NCBI GenBank assembly: GCA_046541715.1
Contig: JBKHCS010000108.1
Coordinates: 1-10,268, forward strand
Reading direction: 5' to 3'
From: CAYPUT01 sp046541715
GTDB lineage: Bacteria > Spirochaetota > Spirochaetia > DSM-27196 > PWMO01
Length of the DNA stretch: 10,268 nucleotides
In this document: piece after piece, positions 7,053 to 10,268 of the stretch
How positions within the stretch are numbered: position 1 is the stretch's first letter
Layout: each line of letters begins with the position of its first letter
Program-made: the position numbers and the translations under genes
The notes under the pieces: generated by a model
Seen by the model: only the letters and a program-made list of their open reading frames with translations
The model's database searches: none
Told to the model about the DNA's origin: nothing

Positions 7053-7908
7053 GGCTCAGCCGTTTCCAGATCGACCGGGCGGTTTCCTCGGACCGCGCCG
7101 CGACGAAGTGCCCCTGAAGTCTCCAGGGCTTCGGACGCGAGAGATCGAGCTGATAGGTTTCTGCGTCGACAACGGTGGTGATACGCCGACCGTCGGAAAA
7201 GCCGCTGTAGTACCCCAGGGCGGAGAGTACGCCGAAGCCTCCGGCGATGTCCCAGAGCTTGACCTTCCCGACATAGGCGATAAAGCTTCCGAGCGCCAAG
7301 TAGAAGACGGACCAGACGCAGGAACCGGTTGCCTGGAGGGGATTCCTCCCGGCGAAACGGCCACTCTTTACGACGCCCTGGGAGACGCTGATAACGCCCC
7401 GGTCGTCGCTGCCCCGGCTCTCCCCCGTTATCACCGTAAACTCGGGGCGTACCCCTTCGGGATCCTCCCTCGAAAGCCGCCCGTGGAACACCCGGCCCCC
7501 TTCGGTAATCAAAATCTCGCCGAGGCGCGGAAGAAGAAGTGCCCCCTCGACGATCGTGCCGGCTTGCATTAGTGCGAGCGAAACGCCCCAGTTCGGGAGC
7601 CCCGCGGCGTAGGAGGCGGTCCCGTCGATAGGATCCACCACCCAGGCGGATCCCCGGAGCGCCTCCGCGAAGTAGGACTCGTCGTGATGCTCGTGGGTCT
7701 CCTCCCCGAGGAGGTAGGAACCCTCTTCCGGGTAGTCGAAGAGCGACTCGAAGTAGCTTTCGATCTCAATGTCCGCTTCGGTGACGATCGACTTGTCGCC
7801 TTTGATGCTTATCTTGGGATCCTGCCAAGTCGCTAGGGCAATCTCGCCGGCCCGAGCCATAATCGGCCACACCGTATCGATGCTCCAGGGGTTTGCCGTC
7901 GTGATCAT
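7042..7908 (-). CDS. Inositol monophosphatase-family phosphatase
   Basis: A 288-residue cytoplasmic Mg2+-dependent, Li+-sensitive type sugar or nucleotide phosphatase. The metal-binding motifs are intact: GEET (68-71), WVVDPIDGTASY (89-100, with Asp92, Asp95, Gly96 and Thr97) followed by GLPNWGVSLAL, and LWDIAGG (218-224, with Asp220). The family covers inositol-1-phosphatase, 3'(2'),5'-bisphosphate nucleotidase (CysQ), fructose-1,6-bisphosphatase and HisN-type histidinol phosphatase, and sequence alone does not choose among them. The ATG has GGAG about nine bases upstream. The gene follows the HAD phosphatase by 27 bases and overlaps the GH79 gene by 11. Its place between them could suggest a role with sugar phosphates, while linkage to aroA could suggest amino-acid biosynthesis; neither is proven. 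Confidence 0.9.
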   Translation of the reverse strand: MITTANPWSIDTVWPIMARAGEIALATWQDPKISIKGDKSIVTEADIEIESYFESLFDYPEEGSYLLGEETHEHHDESYFAEALRGSAWVVDPIDGTASYAAGLPNWGVSLALMQAGTIVEGALLLPRLGEILITEGGRVFHGRLSREDPEGVRPEFTVITGESRGSDDRGVISVSQGVVKSGRFAGRNPLQATGSCVWSVFYLALGSFIAYVGKVKLWDIAGGFGVLSALGYYSGFSDGRRITTVVDAETYQLDLSRPKPWRLQGHFVAARSEETARSIWKRLSLGS

Positions 7909-7935
7909 AGCATCAGTCTCCAGGTACGAGTGGTA

Positions 7936-8580
7936 TCATCGGCGAAAGACCCGCGTCTCCCATCCGAGAACCCACGCGTGAAGGCGCAGTATGAAGTCGG
8001 GATTCGTCGGGACCGGGTGGCCTATGGCCGTCAACAACGGCAGGTCGTGGTAGCTATCGGTGTAGAACCGGCAATCGCTTAGGGAAATTCCGAGCCTCTC
8101 GAGAAAAAGGAAGACACGACGATGTTTCTCCCGGCGGAACACCGCGGGACCCGCGGTCTCGCCGGTGGCGAACCCGTCGCTGTACTCCAGTTTGGTGGCG
8201 ATAACGTCGTCTACCCCGAGAAATTCCGCCAGAGGAGCGACGATAAAGTCAAGGGAGGTAGTCGCCAGGACGATGCGCTCTCCGGCTTCCTTAAGGCGCC
8301 GAATCTCCGAGAGTGACTCTTCGAAGATATCGTACCGGATTACCTGGTCGAAACACTCCCGGCCGAGGCGCTCCAACTCCCGGCGGTGGACCCCGACGAT
8401 AGGCCTCAGTGCCCGGCGGATCATTCCCTTCGTTATCCACCCCATGCGGTAGCCGAGGTAGAAGAGCGGTACCGGCACTAGATGGCGACGGGTGATTAGC
8501 CCTAACCGGAAGCAGTATTCGGCGAAACGGCGGCCGGTGGTGCGGCGGGTTAGAGTGTGGTCGACATCGAGAAAGACCAT
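7936..8580 (-). CDS. HAD-superfamily subfamily IB phosphatase (SerB-like)
   Basis: A 214-residue haloacid-dehalogenase-fold phosphatase, likely cytoplasmic and Mg2+-dependent. Motif I is FLDVDHTL (3-10) with nucleophile Asp5 and acid/base Asp7. A helical cap typical of subfamily IB covers about residues 15-85, motif II is LATTS (105-109), a basic FRREKHRR stretch (148-155) supplies the motif III lysine, and motif IV is YTDSYHDLPLL (173-183). The tail HPVPTNPDFILRLHAWVLGW (188-207) matches the phosphoserine-phosphatase-like group often annotated as HAD-IB hydrolase (TIGR01490). The physiological substrate of that group is generally not known. The ATG is fixed by an in-frame TAG two codons upstream; AGAGGAG lies 11 bases before it. 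It follows aroA by 16 bases and is surely co-transcribed with it. Confidence 0.9.
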   Translation of the reverse strand: MVFLDVDHTLTRRTTGRRFAEYCFRLGLITRRHLVPVPLFYLGYRMGWITKGMIRRALRPIVGVHRRELERLGRECFDQVIRYDIFEESLSEIRRLKEAGERIVLATTSLDFIVAPLAEFLGVDDVIATKLEYSDGFATGETAGPAVFRREKHRRVFLFLERLGISLSDCRFYTDSYHDLPLLTAIGHPVPTNPDFILRLHAWVLGWETRVFRR

Positions 8581-8596
8581 AGTCTACGGGGCTCCT

Positions 8597-9979
8597 CTAC
8601 CGTGCCGTCAGTCGCCGGAGCTCGGAGAAGAAGGCGGGGTAGGTAACCTCCGCGGCCTTCCAACCGGCGATCTCGGTGGGACCCGTAGCACCCAAAGCGG
8701 CGACTGCCAAGGCCATAGAGACGCGGTGATCGTCGTGGCTTTCGACCGACGCGCCACGAAGCCCGGGTTTCCGGCCGGTACTCCCGGCCGCGGCCTGTGC
8801 CCGTCCCCGGATTACCAGTCCGTCGGGGAGCTCATCCACGTCCGCACCCATCTTTGCAAGCTCCGTCGCCATAACGGAGATGCGGTCGGTCTCCTTGAGT
8901 CGTGCCTGGGGTACATTGAGCAGCCGGGTTTCTCCGTCGGCGTAGCAGGCGGCGACGGCCAGAGCCGGGAGGGCGTCGGGAATACTGTTCAGATCGAAGG
9001 TTCCGGCCCCCAATGGCCCGTCGGGACCCGCAACGCGCAGGAGCGGCGGCGCGGTTCCTGGGGAGCCGGTGTCGCCGGAGTCCGTCTCCCTAGGTAGCGT
9101 CTCTACCCGGCACCCCATTTCGCTAAGGATCTTAAGGACCTCCTTGTCCCCCTGGGGGTCGCTCATGTCCAGACCGTCGAAATCCAACGTCGAGCCGGTT
9201 ACCGCCGCAGCGGCGAAAAAGAAGGTTGCCGAGGAGAAGTCGCCCGGTACCGCGGTGTCGAAGGGACGGTAGGCTTGGCCCCCGGGAACGGCAAAGCGGT
9301 CGTAGCCGTCGCGCTCGTAACGGATGCCCTGTCCGTCGAGCCACCAGAGCGTCATCTCGACGTAGGGCTTCTCGTTCAACAGCGGTACGGAGATTTCCGA
9401 GGTGGCCGCGGCCAGGGGGGCGGCGAGGAGGAGGCTGGAGAGGTACTGGCTCGTTGGGCAGGAGATGGTTGCCCTGCCCCCGGCAAGGGGGCCCTGGATG
9501 CAGACAGGTGCGGCGTCGGCTTCCCGGGTCGTAAACGCCCGGGCACCCAGGCTCTCAAGGGCCTGGAGAAGATCCCGTATCGGCCGCCTGCGAATCTGCG
9601 CGTCTCCGGTAAAGACCGTCCACCCGGGTGCCAACGCCGCAACGCTCGCAGCCAAGTAGAGGGTCGTCCCTGAGTTTCCGACGTCGATAACGTTCGGGGG
9701 CACCTGCGGCGAGCCTCCGACCCCCCGGACCACGAGCTCAGTTAGAGCTGGGCCATCCCCGGCCGCGCCATCCCCGGAGCCGTGGACCTCCTCGATTTCC
9801 GCCCCCAGGAGGCGACAGGCATTGATGCAGGAGCGGGCGTCCTTCGAATCCAAAGGTCGGCGAATGGTGCTTTCTCCGGAGGCCAGGGTCGCGATAAGGA
9901 GCGCCCGAATGGTATGAGACTTCGAGGAGGGGACTTCGACTGTACCGGAGACCGCACCGGGGTGTATGAGCTTCGCCAT
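8597..9979 (-). CDS. aroA: 3-phosphoshikimate 1-carboxyvinyltransferase (EPSP synthase)
   Basis: A 460-residue cytoplasmic enzyme that joins shikimate-3-phosphate and phosphoenolpyruvate to make EPSP, the sixth step of the shikimate pathway and the target of glyphosate. Family motifs are PSSKSHTIRALLIA (17-30, with Lys20), DVGNSGTTLYL (99-109), GDAQIRRRPIRDLL (125-138), SQYLSSLLLAAPL (177-189), DLNSIPDALPALAVAA (329-344, with Asp335), RLKETDRI (360-367, with Arg366) and SHDDHRVSMALAVAA (414-428, with His418 and Arg419). It is somewhat longer than the usual 425-440 residues because of Gly/Ala/Pro-rich loops at about 65-78 and 298-325. Residue 108 is Tyr where many homologues have Arg or another residue after GNSGT. 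The ATG at 9979 is the only possible start before the conserved N-terminal block, and it lies only 10 bases from a good -10 box. The gene leads the four-gene minus-strand operon. Confidence 0.97.
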   Translation of the reverse strand: MAKLIHPGAVSGTVEVPSSKSHTIRALLIATLASGESTIRRPLDSKDARSCINACRLLGAEIEEVHGSGDGAAGDGPALTELVVRGVGGSPQVPPNVIDVGNSGTTLYLAASVAALAPGWTVFTGDAQIRRRPIRDLLQALESLGARAFTTREADAAPVCIQGPLAGGRATISCPTSQYLSSLLLAAPLAAATSEISVPLLNEKPYVEMTLWWLDGQGIRYERDGYDRFAVPGGQAYRPFDTAVPGDFSSATFFFAAAAVTGSTLDFDGLDMSDPQGDKEVLKILSEMGCRVETLPRETDSGDTGSPGTAPPLLRVAGPDGPLGAGTFDLNSIPDALPALAVAACYADGETRLLNVPQARLKETDRISVMATELAKMGADVDELPDGLVIRGRAQAAAGSTGRKPGLRGASVESHDDHRVSMALAVAALGATGPTEIAGWKAAEVTYPAFFSELRRLTAR

Positions 9980-9989
9980 AGACCCGCAG

Positions 9990-10019
9990 ATTGTAGCTGA
10001 GTTATCGTGTCGGGGTCAA
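9990..10019 (-). promoter_or_regulatory. Sigma70-like promoter of the aroA operon
   Basis: On the minus strand, TTGACC (10019-10014) and TACAAT (9995-9990) are 18 bases apart and each matches the sigma70 consensus at 5 of 6 positions. It is the strongest promoter-like sequence noticed in the window. Only 10 bases separate the -10 box from the aroA ATG, so transcription would start about 3-4 bases before the start codon and leave no room for a Shine-Dalgarno sequence. Confidence 0.65.
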
Positions 10020-10035
10020 AGCGCGTGGTCGACGG

Positions 10036-10064
10036 AGCCCGGCCGAAACCCCTGGCCGCCGGCT
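10036..10064 (-). terminator. GC-rich hairpin after the coiled-coil gene, possible terminator
   Basis: AGCCCGGCC (10036-10044) and GGCCGCCGGCT (10054-10064) can pair over 9 base pairs with a 2-base bulge and a 9-base loop, starting in the stop codon of the partial gene to the right. No run of T follows on the minus strand, so a canonical intrinsic terminator is not supported. The hairpin could still reduce read-through into the aroA promoter. Confidence 0.25.
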
Positions 10065-10268
10065 ACCCGAAGAGCCGCAAGACCGTCATCATGCCCGCCA
10101 GAACCGTAAAGAACACCGACATCAGGGCCACCACCATGGCGAACCGTTTGTTCACGTCGTCAAAGCGTTTGTCGACCGCCTCAAAGCGCTTGTTCACATC
10201 GTCGAAGCGTTTGTCGACCGCCTCGAAGCGCCGGTCCATTTGCAGCTGCAGGGCCTCGAAGCGTTTGT
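10063..10268 (-). CDS. Tail-anchored coiled-coil repeat protein (N-terminus outside window)
   Basis: Only the last 68 codons are visible and were translated directly from the minus strand. The protein consists of heptad-like repeats of the type DKRFEAV-DKRFDDV, with Phe, Val or Leu at regular spacing and a dense mix of Lys/Arg and Asp/Glu. This is a typical parallel coiled coil. A single hydrophobic segment, VVALMSVFFTVLAGMM, follows close to the C-terminus and ends TVLRLFG before TAG. Small proteins with this build (charged RFE/RFD coiled coil plus C-terminal membrane anchor) are common in many bacteria, and their function is mostly unknown. The visible repeats are nearly identical at DNA level. 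The gene is separated from aroA by about 80 bases that hold the aroA promoter, so it appears to be a different transcription unit. Confidence 0.8.
   Translation of the reverse strand, partial: KRFEALQLQMDRRFEAVDKRFDDVNKRFEAVDKRFDDVNKRFAMVVALMSVFFTVLAGMMTVLRLFG
10148..10231 (-). repeat. Two tandem 42-base direct repeats encoding a 14-residue unit
   Basis: Positions 10148-10189 and 10190-10231 are identical except for three bases. Each 42-base unit encodes one 14-residue double heptad (KRFEAVDKRFDDVN). All three differences are synonymous third-position changes (GAC/GAT in Asp and TTT/TTC in Phe twice). A degraded continuation follows towards the right edge. Confidence 0.9.

Noticed and set aside
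6658..7572. Plus-strand open frame of 304 codons across the GH79/IMPase junction
   Set aside because: It lies antisense to two well-supported enzymes, and its translation shows no domain-like pattern.

Overview
The window is a GC-rich, gene-dense bacterial segment carrying nine protein genes, two of them cut by the window edges. No RNA genes, insertion sequences, CRISPR arrays or stretches over 300 bases without a gene were seen. The style of HtpG (622 residues, N-terminus MSRHEFQTEVNQLLHLIIHS), the LolCDE-like exporter and the tail-anchored coiled-coil protein at the right edge would fit a high-GC, free-living spirochaete or a similar Gram-negative bacterium. This assignment is an inference from remembered family resemblance and is not proven by the sequence.

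Left block (1-3577, minus strand): a TetR-family regulator is followed by an ABC transporter ATPase and two FtsX-type permeases, the second running off the left edge. The genes are tightly coupled: a 4-base ATGA overlap, a 4-base GTGA overlap, then a 10-base gap. A sigma70-like promoter (TTGACG-17-TATGTT) lies upstream of tetR. A perfect 15-base inverted repeat, GACCGACGGTCGGTC, sits just downstream of the predicted transcription start and is the probable TetR operator. The block reads as a self-repressed MacB/LolCDE-type export system. No periplasmic adaptor gene is in view.

Centre (3668-5536, plus strand): htpG, the bacterial Hsp90, is divergent from the tetR operon and has a weak promoter of its own. 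It ends one base before the convergent gene's stop codon.

Right block (5538-10019, minus strand): aroA (EPSP synthase), a HAD-IB phosphatase, an inositol-monophosphatase-family enzyme and a heparanase-like GH79 glycosidase lie head to tail with gaps of 16 and 27 bases and an 11-base overlap, so they look like one operon. A good promoter (TTGACC-18-TACAAT) has its -10 box only 10 bases from the only possible aroA start codon, which predicts a nearly leaderless mRNA. The GH79 protein keeps both catalytic glutamates but cannot carry a signal peptide, because an in-frame stop lies two codons before its start. Beyond 10063 is the C-terminal end of a coiled-coil protein built on a 14-residue repeat with a C-terminal membrane anchor.

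Most of the window is ordinary core and transport biology. The points most worth a second look are the apparently cytoplasmic heparanase-like enzyme co-transcribed with aroA and two phosphatases, the near-leaderless aroA start, and the TetR operator arrangement.
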